Source: an uncultured Bacteroidales bacterium (GTDB lineage Bacteria > Bacteroidota > Bacteroidia > Bacteroidales > Paludibacteraceae). Taken from it: DNA of 50,222 nt. Numbering within the stretch: the first letter of the stretch is position 1; every line of letters begins with the position of its first letter. The notes beneath the pieces are model-generated. The model was not told the origin of the DNA. It made no database searches and saw only the letters and a list, made by a program, of their open reading frames with translations. Below are positions 6,126-14,722 of the stretch, piece by piece. The stretch is taken from contig CADBVL010000006.1 of NCBI GenBank assembly GCA_902798015.1, forward strand, positions 1 through 50,222, given 5' to 3'. The position numbers and the translations under genes are program-made.

Positions 6126-7917
6126 CGAACAACGAAATACTGTATGGCGTTTTGCGATCATCTTCGCCATTATCCTTTGCGGCTTCCTCGCCGTGATGGG
6201 CAAGATCATCTATGTCCAGACGGTGGAGCGCGACGCATGGCTCAAGGTGGCGGAGAAACAAGTACCTACCCACAAGCCTATCCCTGCCACGCGGGGGAAC
6301 ATCCTCGACTGCAACGGTCAACTCCTGGCATCCAGCATGCCGCAGTATTATATGTACATGGACACGCGCGTGCCTGCACTTCATGAGAAGAACGGAGCAC
6401 TTTTCACCGCGCATATCGACACCCTCGCGCGCGATTTGTCTGTTATAGTAGGCGAACACACGCAAGCGGAGTACAGGGCGCGTATCACGCGGGCTTACCT
6501 GCGCGGGGAGAAACGACTAAGGGTATGCGACCATCGCATCAACTACCTGCAGAGACGCGAACTCGAACTCAATCCGCTCATCAAGAAAGGCAAATATAAA
6601 TCCGGTATTTTCTTTGAGGACCAGTACCGCCGCATCAAGCCCTTCGGTATCCTTGCCAGCCGCACCATCGGCGGTATTTACGGAGACGGCGGAGGGGGTA
6701 ACTCCGGACTCGAGAAGCGCTTCGACAAAGAACTGCGGGGTGTGGACGGCATGAGTTCCATTCAGCGTATCGGCGGACGCAATGAGTCCGTCACCGAAGA
6801 GGAGGCGCAGGACGGACTGGATGTCGTCACCGCCATCGACGCCAACCTGCAGGATATCGTCGAGAACGCGCTCCTCGCCAAGACCGCCGAGCGGCATGCA
6901 CGATGGGGCTGCGCCATCCTCATGGAGACCAAGACCGGGTATATACGCGCCATCGCCAATCTCGACCGCGACAAGGAGTCCGACCAGTATTTCGAGGCGC
7001 AGAACCATGCCGTGCAGCGCGTCGAGCCCGGCTCTACTTTCAAGACTATCGCACTTGTCGCAGCACTCGATGACGGGAAGATAGCTATCAACGACACTGT
7101 CTCTGTCAGCCGCCAGCCATGGCAGTATTTCACGGTCAAACACACCGATGCGCATCCTATGGACACGCTTCTCACCGTCCGCTCCGCGCTCGCCGTGTCA
7201 AGCAACATCGCACTCGCCAAGCTCATCACGCGTAGTTATGAAGGCTCTGCGAAGAAGTTCGTGCGGCGTATCGAGCGTATGGGACTCACCGACAGTGTCT
7301 ATTGTGAGATACCGGGGGCAGACAAAGTGCGCATCGACGTGCCGCGTGACACGGTCACACTCAGTAAGATGTCGTACGGCTACTCCGTCGAACTGAGTCC
7401 GATGCAGATTCTCATGTTCTACAACGCCATCGCCAATGGCGGACGGATGATGCGTCCCATGCTCGTCACGGCTATTCGCCAGAACGGCGAGGACGTCCGG
7501 ACGTTCCGCCCCGAAGTGGTGAAGTCCTCTATCTGCTCGTCGCGCACGTTGCGGGATATACAGGGTGCCCTCCATGATGTTGTTTGGGATGACCATTTAG
7601 GCACGGCGGCCGCCAAGCCCTGGAGCCGCAAGGCGCAGTCTAAACTCGTGTCTATTGCCGGCAAAACCGGCACGGCGCAGCTATTCATACCGGGACACGG
7701 CTATTCCGGCAGACATCACCGCATGACTTTCGTCGGCTATTTCCCCGAGGAAAACCCGCAATACACCTGTATCTGTATGATTGAGGACCCGCAGTTCCCT
7801 TACGACGCGGGCATGGACTGCGGCACGGCTGTGCGCGTCATCGCCGAGAAGACCATGGCATATACAGGGTGTTATGTTTTTCGGGACGGCACTCGCCGCC
7901 TTGAAAAACGGAATTAA
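6118..7917 (+). CDS. ftsI: Septal peptidoglycan transpeptidase FtsI (class B PBP)
   Basis: 599 aa. N-terminal membrane anchor (residues 11-33), a dimerisation domain with ATRGNILDCNGQLLA (57-71), then the transpeptidase domain with STFK (Ser306 nucleophile, Lys309), SSN (361-363) and KTG (516-518). It cross-links septal peptidoglycan together with FtsW. The protein ends about 80 residues after KTG and has no PASTA domain, whereas many Bacteroidota FtsI/PBP2 homologues carry one. ATG 6118 overlaps the ftsL end. The stop codon lies in a 7-nt repeat array. Confidence 0.93.
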   Translation: MSDEQRNTVWRFAIIFAIILCGFLAVMGKIIYVQTVERDAWLKVAEKQVPTHKPIPATRGNILDCNGQLLASSMPQYYMYMDTRVPALHEKNGALFTAHIDTLARDLSVIVGEHTQAEYRARITRAYLRGEKRLRVCDHRINYLQRRELELNPLIKKGKYKSGIFFEDQYRRIKPFGILASRTIGGIYGDGGGGNSGLEKRFDKELRGVDGMSSIQRIGGRNESVTEEEAQDGLDVVTAIDANLQDIVENALLAKTAERHARWGCAILMETKTGYIRAIANLDRDKESDQYFEAQNHAVQRVEPGSTFKTIALVAALDDGKIAINDTVSVSRQPWQYFTVKHTDAHPMDTLLTVRSALAVSSNIALAKLITRSYEGSAKKFVRRIERMGLTDSVYCEIPGADKVRIDVPRDTVTLSKMSYGYSVELSPMQILMFYNAIANGGRMMRPMLVTAIRQNGEDVRTFRPEVVKSSICSSRTLRDIQGALHDVVWDDHLGTAAAKPWSRKAQSKLVSIAGKTGTAQLFIPGHGYSGRHHRMTFVGYFPEENPQYTCICMIEDPQFPYDAGMDCGTAVRVIAEKTMAYTGCYVFRDGTRRLEKRN

Positions 7918-7932
7918 AAATTAAGAATTAAG
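7912..7932 (+). repeat. Heptamer array at the ftsI-murE junction
   Basis: Three units AATTAAA, AATTAAG, AATTAAG. The ftsI stop TAA (7915-7917) lies in the first unit; the murE ATG follows 6 nt after the array. The same units occur at 20377-20397. Confidence 0.7.
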
Positions 7933-7938
7933 GATAAT

Positions 7939-9477
7939 ATGCTTCTAAGCGAATTATTAAAAGCGATTGAGCCGATAGAGGTGATCGGCGACGTGAACAA
8001 GGACATCCACGGTTTGCATTTCGACAGTCGTCAAATTGGCGCAGGCGACCTCTTCGTCGCCCAGGTGGGCACAGCAGTTGATGGACACACGTTCATCGAT
8101 GGTTGTGTCGCCAAGGGCGCCGCAGCAGTCGTTTTATCCGACCGCAACTACCTTCCCTCTCCCTTGATGGGTGAAGAGCTCGACTCGATCGAGCGTCCAG
8201 TGGACGGTCGTAGCACATTACCGGGGTTAGGTTCCCCCACCTATATCCTTGTTGAGAACACGGACAAGGCCTTGGGACTGTTGGCGAGCCGGTGGTTCGA
8301 TGAGCCGAGTAAGCAGTTGACGCTCGTCGGCGTGACGGGCACCAACGGCAAGACGACCATCGCTACCCTGCTCTATAAGATGGTACGGGCATTGGGGCAC
8401 AAGGCGGGACTGCTCTCTACGGTAGTCAATTATGTCGAGGAGGAAGCCGTTCCTGCGACCCATACCACGCCCGATGCTATCGAACTCAACGGATTGCTGA
8501 AAAGGATGGTCGATGCCGGATGTACGTACGCGTTCATGGAGGTGAGTTCGCATGCCATTGCCCAGGAACGCGTCGCCGGACTGGACTTCGACGGAGCGCT
8601 CTTCACCAACCTCACGCGTGATCATATCGACTATCACAAGACTTTCGACAACTACCGTGACACGAAGAAACGTCTTTTCGACGGACTGAAGAAAGAGGCT
8701 TTTGCGGTCACCAACAAAGACGACAAGAACGGACTCGTCATGACGCAGAACTGCAAGGCGGCCGTGCACACCTACTCCACCCGCGCCCTCGCGGACTACC
8801 GCGCACAGATCCTCGAAGAGGGTTTTGACGGTATGATGCTGAGTATCAACGGCAAGGAGGTCTTTGTGCCGCTCGTCGGACGGTTCAATGTCTCCAACCT
8901 TCTCTGTATCTACGGTGCCGCGCTGTGTCTGGATTTTGAGGAACTCGATGTACTGCGCGTGCTCAGCACCCTCAAACCCGTCAATGGACGCTTCGAGACC
9001 ATCCGCAGTCCCAAAGGCTGGACCGCCATCGTCGATTATGCCCACACGCCCGATGCTGTCGATAATGTCATTCAGACCATCCGCGAAATCTTAGGAAGTC
9101 GTCAGTCATCAGATGTCAGCCATCAGCCTAAGCTCATCACCGTCATCGGTTGCGGCGGAAACAGGGACAAAGGTAAACGACCGATGATGGCACAAATTGC
9201 GAAGAAAGGCAGCGAGCAGTTGATCCTGACGAGCGACAACCCGCGTGACGAAGAGCCCAAGGCTATCCTCAAAGACATGACGGACGGACTGACGGAGAGC
9301 GAACTGCGCTCCACCCTCGTCATCGAGGACCGCGCGGCGGCGATACAGACGGCCTGCACCCTCGCACAAGCCGGAGACGTCATCCTTGTGGCAGGAAAAG
9401 GGCATGAGGACTATCAGATCATACAAGGCGTCAAACACCATTTTGACGACCACGAAGAAGTACGGAAACATATCTAA
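7939..9477 (+). CDS. murE: UDP-MurNAc-L-Ala-D-Glu:meso-DAP ligase MurE
   Basis: 512 aa, about 30 longer than usual. MurE adds the third residue of the stem peptide in the cytoplasm. The ATP loop GTNGKTT is at residues 134-140 and the substrate-specificity motif DNPR at 433-436, which points to meso-diaminopimelate. Two stretches look foreign. Residues 71-101 (bases 8149-8242) are Pro/Gly/Arg-rich and encoded by hairpin-forming DNA. Residues 387-398 (bases 9098-9128) come from a GTCAG/ATCAG repeat. Both are in frame and in loops between conserved blocks, so the enzyme is probably active. The stop TAA begins a TAAAC element. Confidence 0.95.
   Translation: MLLSELLKAIEPIEVIGDVNKDIHGLHFDSRQIGAGDLFVAQVGTAVDGHTFIDGCVAKGAAAVVLSDRNYLPSPLMGEELDSIERPVDGRSTLPGLGSPTYILVENTDKALGLLASRWFDEPSKQLTLVGVTGTNGKTTIATLLYKMVRALGHKAGLLSTVVNYVEEEAVPATHTTPDAIELNGLLKRMVDAGCTYAFMEVSSHAIAQERVAGLDFDGALFTNLTRDHIDYHKTFDNYRDTKKRLFDGLKKEAFAVTNKDDKNGLVMTQNCKAAVHTYSTRALADYRAQILEEGFDGMMLSINGKEVFVPLVGRFNVSNLLCIYGAALCLDFEELDVLRVLSTLKPVNGRFETIRSPKGWTAIVDYAHTPDAVDNVIQTIREILGSRQSSDVSHQPKLITVIGCGGNRDKGKRPMMAQIAKKGSEQLILTSDNPRDEEPKAILKDMTDGLTESELRSTLVIEDRAAAIQTACTLAQAGDVILVAGKGHEDYQIIQGVKHHFDDHEEVRKHI
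8149..8242 (+). repeat. In-frame GC-rich hairpin insert in murE
   Basis: Contains GCTCGA-ctcga-TCGAGC and CGTCC-agt-GGACG hairpins, flanked by C-rich CCCTCTCCC and G-rich GGGGTTAGG segments. The arrangement recalls the element in eamA (18324-18412), reversed and diverged. It encodes about 31 residues that replace a short loop of the N-terminal UDP-binding domain. Confidence 0.5.
9098..9128 (+). repeat. In-frame GTCAG/ATCAG short repeat in murE
   Basis: Imperfect 7-8-nt units (GTCAGTC, ATCAGAT, GTCAGCC, ATCAGCC). They encode a Ser/Gln-rich loop (residues 387-398) just before the conserved ITVIGCGGNRDKGKRP block. Similar units occur in ftsW (12869) and murG (19801). Confidence 0.65.
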
Positions 9478-9516
9478 ACGCCCGAAGGGCAATAAACGGA
9501 GCAAAGCTCCACTAAA
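9475..9516 (+). repeat. Two TAAAC mini-hairpins between murE and mraY
   Basis: The murE stop TAA starts TAAAC-GCCC-gaa-GGGC (stem 9480-9490), followed by AATAAAC-GGAGC-aaa-GCTCC (9498-9510). The two adjacent hairpins have unrelated stem sequences but the same layout and 3-nt purine loops. Confidence 0.65.
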
Positions 9517-9527
9517 CTTTTAAACAA

Positions 9528-10811
9528 ATGATATATCATTTATTTGACTACTTGACAACAACGTACGGTCATCTGTCCGGTGCGCGGTTGTTCACCTACA
9601 TTTCCTTCCGCGCCATCACCGCCGGCATCATCGCGCTGTGCGTCAGTATCTGGTTCGGGAACCGTTTCATCGATTTCATGAAGCGCCATCATATCTCCGA
9701 GACACAGCGCGACGAGAAAACCGACCCGTTCAATGTCGCCAAGAAAGGTGTGCCCACCATGGGCGGACTCATCGTCATCGCCGCCATCCTGATTCCGTGT
9801 CTGCTGCTCGGCAAACTGACGAATGTCTATATGATTCTCATGCTCGTCACCACCCTCCTCATGGGCGCGTTGGGTTTTGCCGATGACTATATCAAGACCT
9901 TCCGCAAGAACAAAGACGGGCTCAACGGATGGGTGAAGATCGCCGGACAGGTGACGCTCGGACTCATCGTCGGACTCACCCTGCGTTTCTGTCCCGCCGT
10001 GAGCATGAACGAGGTTGTCTCCAGCCATATCGAGAACAACGTTGTCGTGGTGGAGAAGACACCGGAGATCAAATCGACCCAGACGACGATTCCTTTCGTC
10101 AAACATCATAACTTCAACTACGCTGATCTCTTCTCCTGGACGGGTGAGAACAACAAGTACCGTTTCGGTTGGATCTTCTTTGTGTTCCTCACGGTCTTCG
10201 TGGTGGCGGCGGTCAGTAACGGTGCTAATCTCAACGACGGCATGGACGGTATGTGTGCCGGTAACTCGGCGATCATCGGTATCGCCTTGCTTATTCTCGC
10301 CTACACCTCCGGTAGTGTCGTGTGGGCGGAGTATTTCGATGTGATGTATATTCCGGGCAGTGAAGAGTTGGTGGTTTTCCTGGCTTCGTTCGTCGGTGCA
10401 CTCGTCGGTTACCTGTGGTTCAACGGATTCCCCGCACAGGTCTTCCTCGGTGACACGGGTAGCCTCACCGTAGGCGGTATCATCGGTGTCTGCGCCATGG
10501 TCATACACAAGGAGTTGCTGGTGCCGCTGCTCTGCGGCATCTTCCTCCTGGAGAGCCTGTCCGTCATCATCCAGACGCGGGTGTATAAGTTCTATAAGGC
10601 GCGGGGCAAGCACGTGCGCGTGTGGAAGAGGACGCCGCTACATGACCATTACCGCACCTCGGTGGAGCAGGTGCTGAAGAACGACCCGACCTGTACGATC
10701 CTCTTCAAAGGCTATAAGAACCTCCATCACGAGCAGAAGATCGTCCTGCGTTTCTGCATCGTCACCCTCATCCTCGCCGCCATCACCATCCTGACACTGA
10801 AGATAAGGTAA
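9528..10811 (+). CDS. mraY: Phospho-MurNAc-pentapeptide transferase MraY
   Basis: 427 aa polytopic inner-membrane enzyme that transfers phospho-MurNAc-pentapeptide to undecaprenyl phosphate, giving lipid I. Motifs: KKGVPTMGGL, ALGFADDYIK (catalytic DD), NLNDGMDGM, FLGDTGSLTVGG, and HDHYR near the C-terminus. Length fits the long Bacteroidota form, with an extra extracytoplasmic loop (about residues 160-200). It sits between murE and murD as in the canonical cluster. The stop TAA starts another TAAAC hairpin element. Confidence 0.96.
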   Translation: MIYHLFDYLTTTYGHLSGARLFTYISFRAITAGIIALCVSIWFGNRFIDFMKRHHISETQRDEKTDPFNVAKKGVPTMGGLIVIAAILIPCLLLGKLTNVYMILMLVTTLLMGALGFADDYIKTFRKNKDGLNGWVKIAGQVTLGLIVGLTLRFCPAVSMNEVVSSHIENNVVVVEKTPEIKSTQTTIPFVKHHNFNYADLFSWTGENNKYRFGWIFFVFLTVFVVAAVSNGANLNDGMDGMCAGNSAIIGIALLILAYTSGSVVWAEYFDVMYIPGSEELVVFLASFVGALVGYLWFNGFPAQVFLGDTGSLTVGGIIGVCAMVIHKELLVPLLCGIFLLESLSVIIQTRVYKFYKARGKHVRVWKRTPLHDHYRTSVEQVLKNDPTCTILFKGYKNLHHEQKIVLRFCIVTLILAAITILTLKIR

Positions 10812-10877
10812 ACGACCGCAGGCGAAGCCTGCTAAAAGGATAAAGACCGTTTCACTAAAAGACAAAAGACAAAAATG
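10809..10877 (+). repeat. TAAAC hairpin plus heptamer array at the mraY-murD junction
   Basis: The mraY stop TAA begins TAAAC, followed by GCAGGC-gaa-GCCTGC (10818-10832). Then come AAAAGAC (10857-10863), AAAAGAC (10864-10870) and AAAAATG (10871-10877), in which the last three bases are the murD start codon. Confidence 0.65.
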
Positions 10878-12158
10878 AATAAGCGAATAGTTGTTTTAGG
10901 AGCTGGCGAGAGTGGTAGCGGAGCTGCTATTCTGGCGAAGGAGAAAGGTTTTGACGTGTTCGTGAGTGATTGCGGGACGATCAGTGAACCGTATCGCGCG
11001 CTGTTGAATCAGAACGGTGTGCAATGGGAGGACGGAAAGCATAGCGAGGAGTTGATACTCAATGCGAATGAAGTGGTGAAATCGCCGGGTATCCCGTTGA
11101 CCGCGCCGCTGATTCAAAAACTGCAGGCACAGGGAACGCCGATCATCTCGGAGATTGAGTTCGCTGCGCGTTATACGAACGCGAAGATGATCTGTATCAC
11201 CGGTTCGAACGGTAAGACGACCACCACCTCGCTGATCTATTACATCCTCCGTAATGCCGGACTCAATGTCGGGCTCGCGGGGAATATCGGCAACTCACTC
11301 GCCTTGCAGGTGGCGCGGGAAGATCATGACTACTACGTCATCGAACTCTCGTCCTTCCAACTTGATAACATGTACGACTTCAAGGCGGACATCGCCATCT
11401 TGCTGAACATCACCCCCGATCATCTCGACCGCTATGATTTCAAGTTCCAGAACTACGTCGATGCCAAGTTCCGTATCACGCGCAACCAGACATCGGACGA
11501 TGCCTTCATCTACTGGGCTGAGGACCCGGTCATCGACCGGGAGATGAAAAAACTGCAACTCGGTGCCACCCTCTATCCCTACGGTTTCTCGTGTCCTAAC
11601 CCGCTGCCGGTGGGCGAAGACGAGTTGGCGCTCAAGGGCCGGCATAATGTCCTCAACTCCATGGCGGCGACGATAGCGGCGAACGTGGTGGGTATCAAGA
11701 AAGAGGTCATACGCGAAGCACTGAAGACTTTCCAAGGCGTGGAACACCGTCTGCAGTATGTAGCAACGGTCAGAGGCGTACGATTCATCAACGACTCCAA
11801 GGCGACCAATGTCAACTCCTGCTGGTACGCCCTCGAGTCCATGACCACGCCTACCGTCCTCATCCTCGGCGGCAAGGACAAAGGCAATGACTACTCCGAG
11901 ATAGACGATCTCGTCCTCAAGAAATGTCACACGCTGGTCTTCATGGGCCTCCATAACGAAAAACTCCACGAGCACTTCGACCGGTTCGGTCTCAATATCA
12001 TCGATACGAATAATTTGCACGACGCCATTAACGGAGCCTATAACGCCGCCAAAGAAGGAGATACAGTTTTATTAAGTCCATGTTGTGCAAGCTTTGATTT
12101 ATTCAAATCGTACGAAGACAGAGGAGAACAATTCATGGCAGCGGTTAGAGCATTATGA
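10875..12158 (+). CDS. murD: UDP-MurNAc-L-Ala:D-Glu ligase MurD
   Basis: 427 aa, a little short of the usual 440-450. MurD adds D-Glu to UDP-MurNAc-L-Ala in the cytoplasm. The N-terminal dinucleotide-like loop VVLGAGESGSGAA, ATP loop ITGSNGKTTTTSLIYY, NITPDHLDRYD, and EHRLQYVATVRGVRFINDSKATN followed by LILGGKDKGNDY are all typical. The end LLSPCCASFDLFKSYEDRGEQF is diagnostic of MurD. It overlaps ftsW by 4 bp (ATGA). Confidence 0.96.
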   Translation: MNKRIVVLGAGESGSGAAILAKEKGFDVFVSDCGTISEPYRALLNQNGVQWEDGKHSEELILNANEVVKSPGIPLTAPLIQKLQAQGTPIISEIEFAARYTNAKMICITGSNGKTTTTSLIYYILRNAGLNVGLAGNIGNSLALQVAREDHDYYVIELSSFQLDNMYDFKADIAILLNITPDHLDRYDFKFQNYVDAKFRITRNQTSDDAFIYWAEDPVIDREMKKLQLGATLYPYGFSCPNPLPVGEDELALKGRHNVLNSMAATIAANVVGIKKEVIREALKTFQGVEHRLQYVATVRGVRFINDSKATNVNSCWYALESMTTPTVLILGGKDKGNDYSEIDDLVLKKCHTLVFMGLHNEKLHEHFDRFGLNIIDTNNLHDAINGAYNAAKEGDTVLLSPCCASFDLFKSYEDRGEQFMAAVRAL

Positions 12159-13408
12159 AAAAGCCTGATTTGCAAAATATCGACCGCACGTACTGGTGGC
12201 TGTTTGCGCTGCTGATAGCGGTGGCGATCATCGCCCTCTTCTCCGCGTCGAGCACGCTCGTCTATTCGCACCATTCCGCCCTTGGGCCTATTGGTCAGCA
12301 GATGTTCTTCATCGTGTTAGGTGTGTTGGCGGCGTTCGGTATCCAGTATATACCGTCGTACTGGGTGCGTTTCGGCGGGTATGTGCTCTTGGGCATCAGC
12401 ACGCTGCTCGTCTATTCGACGATGATCCCGGGTAATCCGCTGGTGGTGACGATCAACGGTGCGGCGCGATGGGTGCGTATCGCCGGCATCACGTTCCAAC
12501 CCTCCGAGCTCGCCAAGTTGAGTCTGATCATCGTCGTGGCGGACCAGCTCGCGCGCATCAGGACGGAGGACGACAAACGCAAGTATTTCTACCGCACCTT
12601 GATTCTCTCGGTGGTGGTCATGTTACCGGTCATGGCATCTAACCTCTCCACGGCGGTGCTGATAGGGCTCATCATCTTCTGTCTTTGGGTCCTCGCGCGT
12701 ATCCCGTGGAGATATACGCTGTCGGTCGTGGGGATTGCCGTGGTGGTGTTGTGCCTGGGTTATGCCATCGTCGAGTTCGGTTTTGTCCGGCCCAACCGGC
12801 CGATGCACGGTCCGTTCAAACGCGCTACCACCTGGGTCAGTCGTATCGACCGGCATCTGAATATAGGAGATCAGACGTCAGAAGTCAGAGATGAGAAATA
12901 CGTTCTTACGGACGAGAACATCCAGGAGGTGTATGCGTCGGTGGCTATCGCGCGCGGTGGTGCTTCGCCGCTGGGTGTCTTGCCGGGCAACAGCAAGGAA
13001 CGGGACTACCTGCCGCTTGCTTTCGCCGATTATATCTTCGCCATCATCGTGGAGGAGTCAGGTGTCTTGGGGGCGGGTTTTGTCATCTTCTTGTACTTAG
13101 CTATTCTCTTCCGGGCTTGTAATATATCCAGCCGGTACAGTGACATGCCGGCGATGCTGATGACGATGGGCTTGGCGCTGATGATCACGTGCCAGGCGTT
13201 GATATCTATGCTGGTGGCGGTAGGCCTGGGACCCGTCACGGGTCAGCCCTTGCCGCTCATCTCGAGAGGCGGCACGTCTGTGCTCATCACGTCTGTCTAT
13301 TTCGGCATCCTGATGGGCGTGAGCCGGGAGCAGAAAGAACTGCGTGCACGCGTCAACGTCACCCGCGAAGAGTCCGCCGAGGACGCCCCCATCGTCACCT
13401 TGGAATAG
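12155..13408 (+). CDS. ftsW: Septal peptidoglycan glycosyltransferase FtsW
   Basis: 417 aa SEDS-family polytopic membrane protein that polymerises lipid II at the septum with FtsI. Ten or so membrane segments are visible, plus the SEDS signatures FQPSELAKL, ALISMLVAVGLGPVTGQPLPLISRGG and YIFAIIVEESG. Residues 239-248 (bases 12869-12895) form a charged insert from a GTCAGA-type repeat, in the large extracytoplasmic loop. The stop TAG is the first triplet of a 7-nt repeat. This is the last gene of the contiguous cluster: murG, normally next, lies 5.8 kb further on. Confidence 0.95.
   Translation: MKKPDLQNIDRTYWWLFALLIAVAIIALFSASSTLVYSHHSALGPIGQQMFFIVLGVLAAFGIQYIPSYWVRFGGYVLLGISTLLVYSTMIPGNPLVVTINGAARWVRIAGITFQPSELAKLSLIIVVADQLARIRTEDDKRKYFYRTLILSVVVMLPVMASNLSTAVLIGLIIFCLWVLARIPWRYTLSVVGIAVVVLCLGYAIVEFGFVRPNRPMHGPFKRATTWVSRIDRHLNIGDQTSEVRDEKYVLTDENIQEVYASVAIARGGASPLGVLPGNSKERDYLPLAFADYIFAIIVEESGVLGAGFVIFLYLAILFRACNISSRYSDMPAMLMTMGLALMITCQALISMLVAVGLGPVTGQPLPLISRGGTSVLITSVYFGILMGVSREQKELRARVNVTREESAEDAPIVTLE
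12869..12895 (+). repeat. In-frame GTCAGA short repeat in ftsW
   Basis: Imperfect 7-9-nt units around GTCAGA. It lies in an extracytoplasmic loop of FtsW, near the conserved segment before QVYASVAIARGG. Confidence 0.55.
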
Positions 13409-13424
13409 AGGTTAGAGGTTAGAC
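13406..13424 (+). repeat. Heptamer array at the ftsW stop codon
   Basis: TAGAGGT, TAGAGGT, TAGAC. The first TAG is the ftsW stop codon. The array fills nearly the whole gap before the DUF2851 gene. Confidence 0.7.
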
Positions 13425-13431
13425 TGAACGA

Positions 13432-14655
13432 ATGCCCGAGATTTTACTGCATTATATATGGGAACATTGCCTATGGGCTGGTTTTGACCAACAGACCACC
13501 GATGGCAGACGGGTAGAGATTCTATCCGTAGGCGAACATAACCGCGATGCAGGACCGGACTACAGCCATGCGCGTATCCGCATCGATGGACAGGAATGGG
13601 TGGGTAATATCGAGATACATGTCTGCTCTTCCGACTGGCAGCGCCACAAGCACCATTTGGATAAGACTTACGACACCGTCATTCTGCATGTAGTGCGGAC
13701 AGCGGACAAACCCGTCTATAACTCCCGCGGCGAACTGATTCCGCAATGCGAGTTGCAGTACCCGAGTAACAAAGACTACCTGACAGAACTCTTCCAAGCC
13801 GCCCAAAAGATGGACAGCGCACAGGCACGTATCGGGTGCGCGGAGCAGTTATTACGCGAGCCGGCCTTACTGACGGAAGGATGGAAGAAAACCCTTCTAC
13901 GTAAGCGTTTCGAGTGCAAACGTGCGTCGATAGAGCGCCTGCTGACCATTACTAAAGGCAGTTGGGAACATGCGCTATATATCTCGCTCGCGCGCAATTT
14001 CGGTTTTCACACGAACAGTGTACCTTTCGAAGAACTGGCTATCAACACGCCGCTGGCGTATCTGCAGAAACACCGCAACAACCTCTTCCAACTGACGGCG
14101 TTGCTGATGGGTCAGGCTGGACTGATCGGAGAGGACGAGGTGATGGCGAAGGAGTATACTTTTCTACGAACAAAGTTCGGTCTTACGCCCCTTGATGCCA
14201 GTGTATGGAAGAATGCCCGTCTGCGGCCGCAGAACAGTCCAGAACTGCGTATTCGTCAGTTTGCACAACTGCTATATCAGTCGGAGACATTGCTCAGTAA
14301 GATTCTTGACACGGATGACTTGAAGTCTCTCGTTGCGCTTTTCGAAGTAGAGCATATGGGTAAAAGCAGCATCGATATCTTACTAATTAATACGGTGTTA
14401 CCCTATAAGTACGCCTATGCCCTCCATCGCAATGACACCGCTCAAGCGGAACATTCCATAGCGCTTATGGAGCGCATCGCGCCGGAGAACAACACCATCA
14501 TTCGTCAATGGCGCATCTTAGGACAAGAGGTCACGTCTGCCGCCGACACCCAAGCCCTTTTACATTTATACCAGAACTACTGCCAGCATCACGAATGCAT
14601 CAACTGCGAAGTGGGCTACAAAATCTTCGAACACAATCCTACACTCTTTGATTAA
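13432..14655 (+). CDS. DUF2851 family protein
   Basis: 407 aa cytoplasmic protein of a family found mainly in Bacteroidota and of unknown function. The N-terminus PEILLHYIWEHCLW and the block NRDAGPDYSHARIRIDGQEWVGNIEIHVCSSDW are characteristic; the pattern of Asp, Glu and His here is reminiscent of a nuclease-like core, but that is inference. The C-terminus ends in a cysteine pair region (YCQHHECINCEVGYKIF). No membrane segment. It lies 23 nt after ftsW and ahead of the sigma factor promoter, so it is probably read from the cell wall operon. Confidence 0.85.
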   Translation: MPEILLHYIWEHCLWAGFDQQTTDGRRVEILSVGEHNRDAGPDYSHARIRIDGQEWVGNIEIHVCSSDWQRHKHHLDKTYDTVILHVVRTADKPVYNSRGELIPQCELQYPSNKDYLTELFQAAQKMDSAQARIGCAEQLLREPALLTEGWKKTLLRKRFECKRASIERLLTITKGSWEHALYISLARNFGFHTNSVPFEELAINTPLAYLQKHRNNLFQLTALLMGQAGLIGEDEVMAKEYTFLRTKFGLTPLDASVWKNARLRPQNSPELRIRQFAQLLYQSETLLSKILDTDDLKSLVALFEVEHMGKSSIDILLINTVLPYKYAYALHRNDTAQAEHSIALMERIAPENNTIIRQWRILGQEVTSAADTQALLHLYQNYCQHHECINCEVGYKIFEHNPTLFD

Positions 14656-14682
14656 TTGAAGAAAAAAAAAAATACCCACAGG

Positions 14683-14709
14683 GTGTAACCTTTGTGTACA
14701 TTGGGTATC
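14683..14709 (+). promoter_or_regulatory. ECF sigma promoter upstream of the sigma factor gene
   Basis: GTGTAACCTTT starting at 14683 and GTATC at 14705-14709. AACC (14687-14690) and GTATC are exactly 14 nt apart. The same pair with the same spacing occurs at 15564-15590, and neither site has the TAnnTTTG element. This suggests an autoregulated ECF promoter. The start codon at 14723 would be only a few bases after the transcription start. Confidence 0.6.
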
Positions 14710-14722
14710 TTGTAGGTAGAAC

